A stretch of 64,000 nucleotides of DNA. It comes from Xenorhabdus miraniensis (lineage in GTDB: Bacteria > Pseudomonadota > Gammaproteobacteria > Enterobacterales > Enterobacteriaceae). The stretch covers positions 37,012-101,011 of the forward strand of contig NZ_NITZ01000016.1 of NCBI RefSeq assembly GCF_002632615.1. The letters run 5' to 3'. A program made the translations under genes and the position numbers. Numbering within the stretch: position 1 is the stretch's first letter; each line of letters starts with the position of its first letter. Below, piece after piece: positions 9,069 to 16,708 of the stretch. A model generated the notes under the pieces. The model searched no databases and was not told the DNA's origin. It saw nothing but the letters and a program-made list of their open reading frames with translations.

Positions 9069-9617
9069 ATGAACCCAATTTTTTTACCCGTGCCGGATAA
9101 CACTGAACCGGCATTACGGGAAAACCTGTTTACCATGCAGGTGACCGGCCTGATGCAACATCCACAAATGCCACAGTCACTGCGGGAGGAAACCCTGACG
9201 GTGTACGAAGCGGCTTCGGTAACAGAAGCGGTGCAGCGGCTGAAGGTTATCCATCTGCTGGGCGACTGGCCGCTGCCGGAAATGTCACCTGAGCAGGTCA
9301 CGGGCATTTTTTTTCCTCTGACCGTCATGATTTATGACGCACAGGACAGAAAAGTGCTCGGTGGCCGGTTTTATGACGAGATTGTCTGGGCACAGCCGGT
9401 GACACTGGCATCGGAGCGCCTGTCGCTGGAAAAGCAACAGCAACAGTTGTGTCAGTCAGCCGTGCTTGAGCAGAGCTGGCAGAATACGCAGGCCGCCCGT
9501 GCATTGTGGCATGCGGCGCATTTACTGTCGCTGCATGTCGTTTCGCCCTGTTATCAACAGTGCCGGGAAGTGCAGGATATTCTCCGGCACGGACGACAGT
9601 CAGCGTTTAACGTGTGA
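9069..9617 (+). CDS. Hypothetical mobile-element protein
   Basis: I do not recognise this 182-residue protein. It looks cytoplasmic, with no signal peptide or membrane segment. The middle has a beta-rich stretch (VTGIFFPLTVMIYDAQDRKVLGGRFYDE is spread over residues about 78-105), then a glutamine-rich helix (LEKQQQQLCQ) and a helical C-terminus. Its ribosome site lies in a leader hairpin like those of its neighbours, so it is probably co-regulated with the antirestriction genes. It lies 9 bp upstream of the CbtA-like toxin gene, the place where an antitoxin or partner gene would be. It does not resemble the CbeA antitoxin, but a role linked to the toxin is possible. Confidence 0.55.
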   Translation: MNPIFLPVPDNTEPALRENLFTMQVTGLMQHPQMPQSLREETLTVYEAASVTEAVQRLKVIHLLGDWPLPEMSPEQVTGIFFPLTVMIYDAQDRKVLGGRFYDEIVWAQPVTLASERLSLEKQQQQLCQSAVLEQSWQNTQAARALWHAAHLLSLHVVSPCYQQCREVQDILRHGRQSAFNV

Positions 9618-9626
9618 GGTATTACG

Positions 9627-9923
9627 ATGGCCCCTTTACGTTTAACCGTCTGGCAGGTCATTGCCGGTACGCTGCTGAAACGGCATTTTGGCCTGAGCCT
9701 GAATGATACCGCACTGTGTGAAGCCGACACGGTGGCTGAACTGACAGCCCAGGATGTCCTGCCATTTGAAGCCATCAACGAGTTGGTGGATAAATACGAT
9801 TTAACCCGGCTGGATGCGCAGGCTGTCCCGCGCAGTACACCGTATCTGGGTCTTCATGATGAGCTGCAAGTGATTTTCGACAGCGGCATTGCTGAGACGC
9901 TTTTCAGGCAGGACAGGCCGTAA
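9627..9923 (+). CDS. CbtA/YkfI/YeeV-family toxin-like protein
   Basis: The 98-residue protein matches the CbtA (YkfI/YpjF) toxin family of type IV toxin-antitoxin systems. The N-terminal block LTVWQVIAGTLLKRHFGLSL plus NDT, then AINELVDKYDLTRLD, parallels the conserved IWQ...LL...HYGLTLNDT and AVNFLVEKY.LVR blocks of CbtA. Known family members block assembly of the cytoskeletal proteins FtsZ and MreB. CbtA proteins are about 110-125 residues, so this one is slightly short at its C-terminus. GAGG lies 9 bp before the ATG. No CbeA-type antitoxin gene is visible on either side, so the toxin is orphan, inactive, or neutralised by an unrecognised partner such as the protein encoded upstream at 9069. 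Confidence 0.7.
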   Translation: MAPLRLTVWQVIAGTLLKRHFGLSLNDTALCEADTVAELTAQDVLPFEAINELVDKYDLTRLDAQAVPRSTPYLGLHDELQVIFDSGIAETLFRQDRP

Positions 9924-9968
9924 CCCTTTTTTCAATCACCCATCGGGGGAGCTGTGCCCTGATGGCGT

Positions 9969-10006
9969 GGTTCCTCCGGTTTATTTTTATCAATCCAATG
10001 AGGAAC
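9969..10006 (+). promoter_or_regulatory. Hairpin sequestering the ribosome site of the gene at 10013
   Basis: GGTTCCTC at 9969-9976 faces GAGGAAC at 10000-10006, giving seven perfect pairs (GTTCCTC with GAGGAAC). The right arm holds the AGGA ribosome site six bases before the ATG at 10013. It is the third of four such leaders in a row. The arm sequences differ from the other three, so the pairing rather than the sequence is preserved. Confidence 0.55.
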
Positions 10007-10012
10007 ATAACC

Positions 10013-10936
10013 ATGGCAGACTGGTACACCAATCAATTAGAAATCACCGGCAAATCCGTTTGTCTTGATGTGATGCAGCAGTGGGTCTGTGGGGAAGAAA
10101 CGCCCCGTTACCGTCAGGCCGTATTACAGAGTTTGCGCCTGTTTCTGGCGGGTTGTGCGGGAATACTGAAACCCACCAAACCGCAAACCTATACCCCGTA
10201 TCCGGAACTGATACGGGGTACGGCGGCACCAACGGCGCAGAACCTGGCGTTTGAACAGTGGCTGAAGCTGTTGCAGGACAATGTACCGTTAAGCAGCGAC
10301 AATATTAAACGGACAGATAATTTGTACCGCCAGTCCTGTCTCAGCCTGATGCGCTGGGAGAGTGTGCCGGAACCCGCGCGTGACCTCATCGCCCGTCTTC
10401 TGACCCGTCAGTATACCGACTGGTTTGGCATGGTGGGCTGGTCTGAGACACCCGATATTGGCGCGTGCTGGGATAAACTGAATGCGTATCCGGAAACAGC
10501 ACAACCCTGCGATATGCTGATGATGATGCCGACCCGGCTGGCCTGTGAAATTAACGGCAACAGTGGGTTGCTCAAGGGGATTGCCAGTACCGCGCAGTTT
10601 TACGGCGAGCAATACGGTCTGGAATGGCCGTTTGGCCATCATGTCCGCTGGGAGCGCCGCAATGCCAGCAGTCTGACGGTGCGGTTTGATTCCCCGTGGA
10701 CACCGCCCTCGGCAGAATTGATGGGCGAATTGTCAACGGTGTTTGACTGTGAGATCCGCCACTGGTACAGCGAAGCGTCAGGCCAGCTCAAAGGTTACGA
10801 CTGCTATGACCAGGGCGAGCATGTGGACAGCGGTTATGGGCTGTCCGGGCGGGAAAACCGGCCGGCATTGTATCTGGTCAACGGTGAGAAAGCGGAAACC
10901 ACGCTGGCCTTACCGGCCATTGCCGTTGGGCAGTAA
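10013..10936 (+). CDS. DUF1281/YubB-like (Api92-like ferredoxin-fold) protein
   Basis: The 307-residue protein starts MADWYTNQLEITGK, the opening seen in DUF1281/YubB-type proteins of enterobacterial plasmids and islands, and it ends with a region (WTPPSAELMGELSTVFDC, then IRHWYSEAS, then GYDCYDQGEHVDS) typical of that domain. The C-terminal domain is thought to adopt a ferredoxin-like fold; function is unknown. The middle (residues about 60-190) is helical and less conserved. I placed the start at the ATG at 10013 because of the AGGA ribosome site; an earlier in-frame start at 9962 would run through the leader hairpin. Such genes travel with antirestriction genes in leading regions of conjugative elements. 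Confidence 0.6.
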   Translation: MADWYTNQLEITGKSVCLDVMQQWVCGEETPRYRQAVLQSLRLFLAGCAGILKPTKPQTYTPYPELIRGTAAPTAQNLAFEQWLKLLQDNVPLSSDNIKRTDNLYRQSCLSLMRWESVPEPARDLIARLLTRQYTDWFGMVGWSETPDIGACWDKLNAYPETAQPCDMLMMMPTRLACEINGNSGLLKGIASTAQFYGEQYGLEWPFGHHVRWERRNASSLTVRFDSPWTPPSAELMGELSTVFDCEIRHWYSEASGQLKGYDCYDQGEHVDSGYGLSGRENRPALYLVNGEKAETTLALPAIAVGQ

Positions 10937-10976
10937 CATTTTGTTCAACGCAGCATCAACTTATCTTGACTTCAAC

Positions 10977-11038
10977 CGAAAGGGGAAACACGTTCCCCTT
11001 TCGGGGCGTGTTTTCCTTTTTTATCAGGAAAACACGCC
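10977..11038 (+). promoter_or_regulatory. Double hairpin with perfect 13-bp stem hiding the ribosome site
   Basis: The first hairpin is CGAAAGGGGAA (10977-10987) with TTCCCCTTTCG (10993-11003), perfect. The second is GGCGTGTTTTCCT (11005-11017) with AGGAAAACACGCC (11026-11038), a perfect 13-bp stem with an 8-nt loop whose right arm contains the ribosome site and ends at the ATG at 11039. GGAAACACG at 10984-10992 could instead pair with the left arm of the second stem, with one bulge, opening the ribosome site. It is the strongest of four related leaders. Confidence 0.7.
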
Positions 11039-11722
11039 ATGGCTTCTTGTCCGGACTACCAGAAAGCATTTATTTCGCTGTTTAAACAAACCGCCCGTTA
11101 CCGTAACCGTTATCGGGTTTTTCAGGATTTTTGCAACTGTACAATGGTGGCCATTCACAATAAATACTGTTTCAGTGAGGAACTGGAGCAGTTCTATCTG
11201 AAAACCATCAACAAGTATGAACGGGAAGATATTGACCGGATCGTGAAACTTTTTTCGATTACTGTGCTGGCATTGTCGGAAGAACCCGGTGATTTTCTCG
11301 GTAGCGTGTTTATGCAACTGGAGCTGGGCAATAAGGAACTTCAGCAATTCTTTACACCCTGGAGTGTGGCCAGAGTCATGGCACAATTGCAGTTGAATGA
11401 GGTGTCTGACTTGTTGCAGACCCAACCCTTTGTCACCTTCCACGAACCTTGTTGTGGTGCGGCCTGTATGATGCTGGCAGCCGCAGAGGTATTAAGAGAG
11501 CAGGGACATGATCCGTTGTCCAGTATGTGGGTCTGTGCGATTGATATCGACCCGCTGGCGGCGGTGATGGCGTATATCCAGCTTTCCCTGACCGGTATTC
11601 CGGCAGCGGTCACGATTGGTGATGTGCTGAATGATCCCGGCAGCCAACGGACACGCTACACACCGGCCCATTATCTGGGCAACTGGTCGCAGCGTTTGCA
11701 GGACGATGAACACGCGGCCTGA
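11039..11722 (+). CDS. DNA N6-adenine methylase-like protein, probably lacking the catalytic motif
   Basis: This 227-residue protein resembles plasmid- and island-borne relatives of type I (HsdM-like) methylases. The helical N-terminus contains FFTPWSVARVMA, matching the FFTP block of N-6 DNA methylases. It is followed by FHEPCCGAACMMLA, a SAM-binding motif I variant, and by VCAIDIDPLAAVMA, the acidic motif II. The region where an active enzyme carries the NPPF/DPPY motif reads GDVLNDPGSQRTRYTPAHY and lacks it. The protein may bind SAM without methylating, or act as a decoy. The start ATG sits at the edge of the leader hairpin. A terminator follows at 11754. Confidence 0.6.
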   Translation: MASCPDYQKAFISLFKQTARYRNRYRVFQDFCNCTMVAIHNKYCFSEELEQFYLKTINKYEREDIDRIVKLFSITVLALSEEPGDFLGSVFMQLELGNKELQQFFTPWSVARVMAQLQLNEVSDLLQTQPFVTFHEPCCGAACMMLAAAEVLREQGHDPLSSMWVCAIDIDPLAAVMAYIQLSLTGIPAAVTIGDVLNDPGSQRTRYTPAHYLGNWSQRLQDDEHAA

Positions 11723-11753
11723 TTTCTGTTTTCCCCCTCTTTGTTTCACGACT

Positions 11754-11776
11754 GCGCCTTTCGGGGCGCTTTTTTA
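11754..11776 (+). terminator. Intrinsic terminator
   Basis: GCGCC (11754-11758) pairs with GGCGC (11765-11769), followed by seven T residues. It ends the transcription unit of the methylase-like gene. Confidence 0.75.
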
Positions 11777-11885
11777 CGTTTAAGTGTAAGTCATACAAAC
11801 AATTTTTATTTTCGCAAAAAGAGTTTCGCCTTGTTTACGATTGGGATTGACCGACACTGAGCCAAATCTGACAAGGAGAAAAGTG

Positions 11886-12899
11886 ATGTTTACACGTTTT
11901 AAATCGCATTTTACCCGTTCGCCAGCATTACAGAAAAAATCATCAGGGCAAAAAACGAGCGAGGCTTGTGATAACGGGGACTATTTCCGGCCACAATCAG
12001 TGGAGGCGTTGCTGGCAACCCCCTTGCGCCGTCAGTGCCTGCAACAATTATGGCAAAACAGTACGCTGCCTGAAGGGTTGTACCAGCGTTTTTATCTCGC
12101 CCCGATTAAACAACTGCTGGGCAGTGTTCAGCAGATACCCGCCGCCCCGGAAGGGAAGTGGTCAGGCAGTGGCGGATTTGCTGACCTGACACTGCAATTT
12201 ACCACCTGTGCCGTGCGGTTAGCGAAGGGGCATTTACTGCCGCCGGGTGTGGCACCGGAAACGCAGGCAGTACAAGGGGTCTTATGGCAGGCGGTGGTGT
12301 TCTGGGCGGCGTTGTTTTACCACCTGCCGTTGTTGCGGCAACTCGAAGGGGAACTGGAAGACAGGCTGGTCTGGCAACCGGGGATCGGTATTCCCGACAA
12401 ACCGTTTCGTTTCCGTTTCCGCGCACCGGAAAACATACCGCCGGCTCCGCAGGAAGTGTTGCTGGCCGCCTGTCTGTTACCGGAAAAAGCCATGATGTGG
12501 CTGGTGACGGTACCGGAGGTCTGGCACTGTCTGATGTTGCACCTCAATGGCCGCCCCTCCAGCGTTCCGCTGATAGATACCTTGCTTCAGGATGCGGCCG
12601 GACAGCTCCATTCCCCTTTGCAGGTGAAACCGGTGACGGAGACCGTGTTCTCTACTGAAGACAACCCTGTGCCGGAAACGACAGTGCGGACTCCCGCCAG
12701 TGACATAACCCCACCGCCCACCGCTCCCTCTGACGATACTCTGACATTATTGTCATTATTTCAGTCACCGGATGAATCTTCACCACAAAATCAGGGAAAA
12801 AATCATCATCACGGTCCGAAACTGACCAAACAGCCGGGACGGGAGAAAGAAAGTATTGCCACTGACAGTCACCCACATTCATCATTTAAAGGTAAATAA
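11886..12899 (+). CDS. Shortened MobH/TraI-type (TraI_2) protein
   Basis: The 337-residue protein looks like the TraI_2 N-terminal domain of MobH-class relaxases from SXT- and SPI-7-type conjugative elements: LLATPLRRQCLQQLWQNSTL, FYLAPIKQLL, then HLLPPGVAPETQAVQG and WQAVVFWAALFYHLPLL. In active relaxases the last block reads about ALLHDIGK, carrying the HD metal ligands; here it is ALFYHLP, so the metal site is not preserved. The C-terminus (from about residue 250) is a Pro/Ser/Thr-rich, His-containing low-complexity tail. Full MobH proteins are much longer. The product is probably not a working relaxase but marks the ICE origin of this cargo. Start ATG 11886 follows CAAGGAGA. Confidence 0.55.
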   Translation: MFTRFKSHFTRSPALQKKSSGQKTSEACDNGDYFRPQSVEALLATPLRRQCLQQLWQNSTLPEGLYQRFYLAPIKQLLGSVQQIPAAPEGKWSGSGGFADLTLQFTTCAVRLAKGHLLPPGVAPETQAVQGVLWQAVVFWAALFYHLPLLRQLEGELEDRLVWQPGIGIPDKPFRFRFRAPENIPPAPQEVLLAACLLPEKAMMWLVTVPEVWHCLMLHLNGRPSSVPLIDTLLQDAAGQLHSPLQVKPVTETVFSTEDNPVPETTVRTPASDITPPPTAPSDDTLTLLSLFQSPDESSPQNQGKNHHHGPKLTKQPGREKESIATDSHPHSSFKGK

Positions 12900-12978
12900 T
12901 TTAAAGGGTTATTTGTATTTTATTGCCGCAAATTGTTTTTGGACAGGAAACGGCAGGATGAACCGAGGAAAAAATAAC

Positions 12979-14007
12979 ATGTTGAATACAGCAGAAACGC
13001 TCAGTTGGGAAGAGCTATTAGAAGAGTACTTTTTTTCACATATCCTGCGACCGGATACCGAATGGAGTTATCGCAAGGTCACACGGGGTTTTATCCGGTT
13101 TATGGGATAATCCGCATCACCGGCACAGGTTATTCACCGGGATGTGCTGCGGTGGCGGCGCCACCTTCTGGTGGAAAAAAAGCAGTCGAGTCATACCTGG
13201 AATAATAAGGTGGCTCATCTGCGGGCGATTTTTAATTTCGGCATAGAGCGAAAACTGCTGCCTCACACCGAAAATCCGTTTAACAACGCCGTGGCTAAAA
13301 AAGAGAAGAAAAAGAAGAAGATTTTGAGCCAATCGCAGATAACCCGCATTAATCTGCTGATGGGCAAGTTTGCTGAGGAAGAAAGAATCGAGATGACTCC
13401 ACGGGGAGGGCGTTGTGCCCTGTATCCGACCTGGTATTGGTCAACGGTGCTGGCGACATTGCGCTTTACGGGGATGCGTCAGAACCAGTTACTGCACCTG
13501 CGGCTGCGGGATATTAATCTGGACAGCAATTATATTGAACTGGGGCTGGAAGGCAGTAAAAACCACAGTGAATGGGAAATACCGATTATTCCGCCGCTTA
13601 AACTCCGGCTGGTAAAATTAGTAGAAAGGGCCATCGCTGCCGGTGCGAAAGCCCACGATCCGATTTTCGATCTCAGCCGGTTGAGTGTCCCGCACCCAAG
13701 CCGGCTTTCCCGTTACCAATACGATATCGACCGGGAAAAACAACAGCTCCGTTCTTTCTTTCGCCGGCTGTCCAAAGAGTGTGATTTTGCGGTCTCGCCT
13801 CACCGTTTTCGTCATACGTTGGCGACGACCTTGATGAAATCGCCGGATCGTAATCTGCCGCTGGTGAAACGCTTACTGGGGCACCGTAATGTGGCGACCA
13901 CGATGGAATACATTGATCTTGATATGGAGGTGACGGGCAAAGCGCTGGAGCGGGAACTGGGGTTGTATACTGATTTTGTTGATGAGCATGCCGATGAGAA
14001 TGAATAA
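12979..14007 (+). pseudogene. Tyrosine recombinase interrupted by one in-frame TAA
   Basis: The N-terminal piece (12979-13110) encodes an SAM-like core-binding start (ILRPDTEWSYRKVTRGFIRF). A TAA at 13108-13110 stops it, yet the same frame continues without a shift through HRDVLRWRRHLLVEKKQSS to a complete catalytic domain: TGMRQNQLLHLRLRD (first Arg), SPHRFRHTLATTL (H-x-x-R) and LLGHRNVATTMEYIDLD (GH and nucleophile Tyr). One base change, AAA to TAA, would explain it. The downstream part could restart at the GTG at 13144 but would lack part of the core-binding domain. It lies just outside the tRNA-Phe-like att sequence at 14353. Confidence 0.7.
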
Positions 14008-14640
14008 AACGGCGTAAAAAAGACAGGGCAGGTCTCAGACAGGATTGAGGTGGAGGTGTGAGTGAACTGCCCTGCATCAATAGGGATGGTATGAAAAAAT
14101 GGCTAATTTAGATCCCCCTGTCCCGTAAAGTTTTTCCCTGACTTGACATCAGAATCAATTACTGAAATCATTACCTTAAACAAGAAAAGGGTAACTGTTA
14201 AAACAGCTACCCTGTCATCTTGTGTTAAATGTTCTTTTCAACTAAACAGTACAAATTGAGCTGATTAGGGTTTAACATTTAATTAACGATTGATTCTTTT
14301 TTGCGCTTTTGTCAGGAAATTTAACAACCTAGGACAAACCCGCATGGAAATTTGGTGCCGGAGGCGGAATCGAAAAGCATTATAACGTGTTGAATTTATA
14401 AAGTCTATTATCTTTCATTCCGTTTATGCCCCTTTTAATGCCCCCAGATTTTTTTGCTTACTTTTTCTTTTCTATCTGACTGATTTTTCTTATTTATACC
14501 ATTAATTGTGCGTTTTTCAATCACCTTAAAGCAAAAAAGCCGTGAGGGTTAAAAATGGTCAAATTGGGCTGCCATTTTACGCTCAGGGCTTGAGATGAAA
14601 AATTATCATTTTTACGACATCGATCACAAATTACAGCGGG
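14008..14640. other. Junction region between two mobile elements
   Basis: No gene is visible. The stretch holds a hairpin at 14189-14212 (GGGTAACTGTT with AACAGCTACCC, one mismatch, no T-run), which may end the integrase transcript, and the att-like copy of the tRNA-Phe 3' end at 14353-14374. The rest is AT-rich and without recognisable features. Confidence 0.5.
14353..14374. other. Distal attachment-site copy of the tRNA-Phe 3' end
   Basis: Positions 14353-14374 read TGGTGCCGGAGGCGGAATCG plus AA. This matches 29106-29128, the 3' end of tRNA-Phe (CCA end, acceptor and T-arm), in the same orientation with a single C deleted. The segment between the two copies, about 14.75 kb, carries a P4-type integrase next to the tRNA. 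It is therefore best read as the far att site of the island. The deletion suggests the site has drifted. Confidence 0.75.
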
Positions 14641-14907
14641 TTATTCTTGTGGTTTATTGCGAACCTTACGTTCAATCAGGTGACCCTGCTTATCAAAATA
14701 ACGGCTTGGCCAGATTTCTGAGGGATGGATGCCGAGATAATTCGCAATAATCCACTCACCTTTAGGCCACTGCCTGCTGAGTGCGTTTGCTAATGTTGAT
14801 GAACTGAGTCCCGTCTCACGGGAGAGCGCCGCTAAGGTTGTCCCACGTTTACGTAATGCTGCGATGATATCGGCCTGATGCCAGTCATTTCTAACGTTGT
14901 TATTCAT
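14641..14907 (-). CDS. Ner/Nlp-like helix-turn-helix regulator
   Basis: This 88-residue protein is of the Ner (phage Mu) / Nlp (SfsB) winged or lambda-like DNA-binding family. It shows NDWHQADIIAALRKRGTT followed by LAALSRETGLSSSTLANALS as the helix-turn-helix, then WPKGEWIIANYLGIHPSEIWPSRY, the family C-terminal signature. The start at 14907 (MNNNVRNDW) is preceded by GCAGGA; a start six codons earlier is possible. Ner-type proteins repress early transcription of transposable phages. Here it may control nearby prophage-type genes. A perfect 10-bp inverted repeat at 15034-15059, upstream of the start, is a candidate operator. Confidence 0.8.
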   Translation of the reverse strand: MNNNVRNDWHQADIIAALRKRGTTLAALSRETGLSSSTLANALSRQWPKGEWIIANYLGIHPSEIWPSRYFDKQGHLIERKVRNKPQE

Positions 14908-14948
14908 TCCTGCTACCCCTTCCATTAATTACTATTGATGGTGGCGAT

Positions 14949-15143
14949 TCAGACAGGGTTTGCAGACCGGCACTTATTCCGGCGAGGCATAGCCTCCCCA
15001 GCCTGAACCACCATAGAAAAGGTAATAGCAAGAACACTGGTAAAGTATCTTACCAGTGTATAAGTGCGCAAGGCTGCAAAACCTTGACCATTAGAATTTG
15101 CCAATGGCGCGAATACTTTAACTGATTGTTTTATCGGACTCAA
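14949..15143 (-). CDS. Small Icd-/Ash-like prophage protein, probably partial
   Basis: The 64-codon frame contains GFAALRTYTLVRYFTSVLA followed by FSMVVQAGEAMPRR. This resembles the C-terminal signature of 'host cell division inhibitor Icd-like' or Ash-type small proteins common in P4-like elements. The only start in frame is a TTG at 15143, without a good ribosome site, so the copy may be a fragment. It lies between the integrase gene ending at 15161 and the Ner-like gene. Confidence 0.4.
   Translation of the reverse strand: MSPIKQSVKVFAPLANSNGQGFAALRTYTLVRYFTSVLAITFSMVVQAGEAMPRRNKCRSANPV
15034..15059. promoter_or_regulatory. Perfect 10-bp inverted repeat, candidate operator
   Basis: ACACTGGTAA (15034-15043) and TTACCAGTGT (15050-15059) are separated by six bases. 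The repeat lies upstream of the Ner-like regulator gene and inside the small Icd-like frame. There is no T-run on either strand, so an operator fits better than a terminator. Confidence 0.4.
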
Positions 15144-15160
15144 TAACTAAACGACTAAGT

Positions 15161-16030
15161 TTAACGGCTATAAACCCGCTCAACATAACGCCCACGACCA
15201 TCACCATGCCCCAAATCCATTGAAACCAGTGCTCTTGCCTCCTGACGACTAAAACCATTTTGTTGGTAATAATTCAGTGCATCCTGCGCCCATGCATAGC
15301 GTAAACTATGGGGAGAATGGCAGCCTGTTAAACCAATCTTTGTGGTATGTTTCCGCCAGTAGTTCATGGCCTGCTTGAGATCGGGTTTATCAATCAGCCT
15401 GCCGCCACGTTGTTCTGCAATAGCAATGGCCTGTTCGACAGCCTCTTTTACCGCTGCGATATCCAGTACGCGGGTTTGCCTTGGCCGGCCTCCTTTTGTA
15501 CCAAAAACAACATGCAGTTTTGGCTCTGGTTGCTCTAACTGTTTGCGCCAGCTTTTCAATGAAGCACTGCATTGCACCGCTTCCTGAGAACGTAACCCCA
15601 ACAATCGGGCAAGTGTCAGTGTGACGGCAAATCCGGCATCACGTTCACGTGCCTTCTGATAAACAACCTGAAACGTGGCATCAGGGATCGCTTGTTTTGT
15701 TCCGGCGCGGCTGGTTCCGCTTAATCCCAATGCCTGATTGCTTAAACGCGGCAAGGTTTCCAGCTTCTCCCGACCTGCCACGCGGAAGATATTACGCAGT
15801 GCGGACATTTCATTTTGCACCGTTCGCTTGGCAATCCCCTGAGACAAACGGGCATCAACATACTGTTCCACATGCTTGGCTTTCAAATTCTTAAGGCTTT
15901 TAACCTGAATATTCAGGCTCAATAACAACGAGCCAAAACGTTCGGCGATCTGAATGCGATCATGGCAGGTCTTATGGCTGCCGCCGCCTTGCCGGGCAAA
16001 AAATTTTAATTCCTTAATCAATCGACTCAT
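15161..16030 (-). CDS. Integrase domain-containing protein (tyrosine recombinase)
   Basis: The 289-residue protein begins MSRLIKELKFFARQGGGSHKT, the usual start of the phage/ICE 'integrase domain-containing' family. A core-binding region (AKHVEQYVDARLSQGIAKRT, VQNEMSALRNIFR) and a catalytic domain follow: LARLLGLRSQEAVQ (first Arg), CHSPHSLRYAWAQDAL (H-x-L-R), LGHGDGRGRYVERVY (GH and Tyr near the C-terminus). It is shorter than lambda-type integrases and probably catalyses strand exchange for a resident element. I placed the start at 16030 because GGGAGAAGC precedes it; the frame is open to 16147 but that extension reads like an unrelated prophage ORF. It is the second of three recombinases here. 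Confidence 0.75.
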   Translation of the reverse strand: MSRLIKELKFFARQGGGSHKTCHDRIQIAERFGSLLLSLNIQVKSLKNLKAKHVEQYVDARLSQGIAKRTVQNEMSALRNIFRVAGREKLETLPRLSNQALGLSGTSRAGTKQAIPDATFQVVYQKARERDAGFAVTLTLARLLGLRSQEAVQCSASLKSWRKQLEQPEPKLHVVFGTKGGRPRQTRVLDIAAVKEAVEQAIAIAEQRGGRLIDKPDLKQAMNYWRKHTTKIGLTGCHSPHSLRYAWAQDALNYYQQNGFSRQEARALVSMDLGHGDGRGRYVERVYSR

Positions 16031-16708
16031 TAGCTTCTCCCGCGACCTATACCTGACAACATGCAATCTCTGGCGCGCGACCATTCTGGCAAAACAGAAA
16101 AACCTGCTTTGCCCTTGATCGATATCTGTGCGCCAGAGTGAACGCAAGTTGAGGTATTGCGGGGTATCGGTTGAGTACGCGGTACTGCCGCCTGTATAAA
16201 CAGGTTATCCCCACCGGCAAAAAAGCCAGCCTCGATATCGTCAAGTTCTCCTTTTTCAATCTAAAAATGCAGTGTCAGATTTACTGCGTGGTTAAGCAGG
16301 CCTGAATCTGTCAAGGTTGTGTTGTGCTTTGGCTGCGGCGTCACTTTCAGCGGTAACCCGCAAAAAGTGACGCCTTGAGTTTTCGAACAATCAGCAAAGA
16401 CTATGCAAGCGTTGAAATACCAACGGGTACAGCAAAACGCCGCCAGATCCAGTGTCAAACGGTAGTCATGCGTTAATGGTTTAGCGGTAGAAAAATTGTC
16501 TGTTGAATAATTCAGACAGGGATAGATAAAAGTATGAACGGATGCGCAAAAGCCATCCTGTTGTTCATTGAAGATAAACAGGATTTATGTTGATTTGAAA
16601 AGTCAGTGTATGAACCCACGTTCAACACCCTTCGGCGACAAGATAAAAACACCTTTTGGGCGTATTTTTAGTTTAAGAAACCTTCATTACCAGACAAGGG
16701 GTTTATGT
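16031..16708. other. Decayed small prophage ORFs and inverted repeat
   Basis: Minus-strand frames at 16047-16259 and 16261-16458 start only with TTG and look like fragments of small P4-type proteins; I do not call them genes. GGCGTCACTTT (16337-16347) and AAAGTGACGCC (16364-16374) form a perfect 11-bp inverted repeat with a 16-nt loop, of unknown role. Nothing else is recognisable up to the repeated element at 16709. Confidence 0.35.

Noticed and set aside
9069..9617. CbeA-type antitoxin
   Set aside because: Position is suggestive, but length (182 aa) and sequence do not match the CbeA/YeeU family, so it is left as hypothetical.
16047..16458. Two small minus-strand ORFs upstream of the integrase
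   Set aside because: Only TTG starts and no conserved full-length domain; at best fragments of small prophage proteins.
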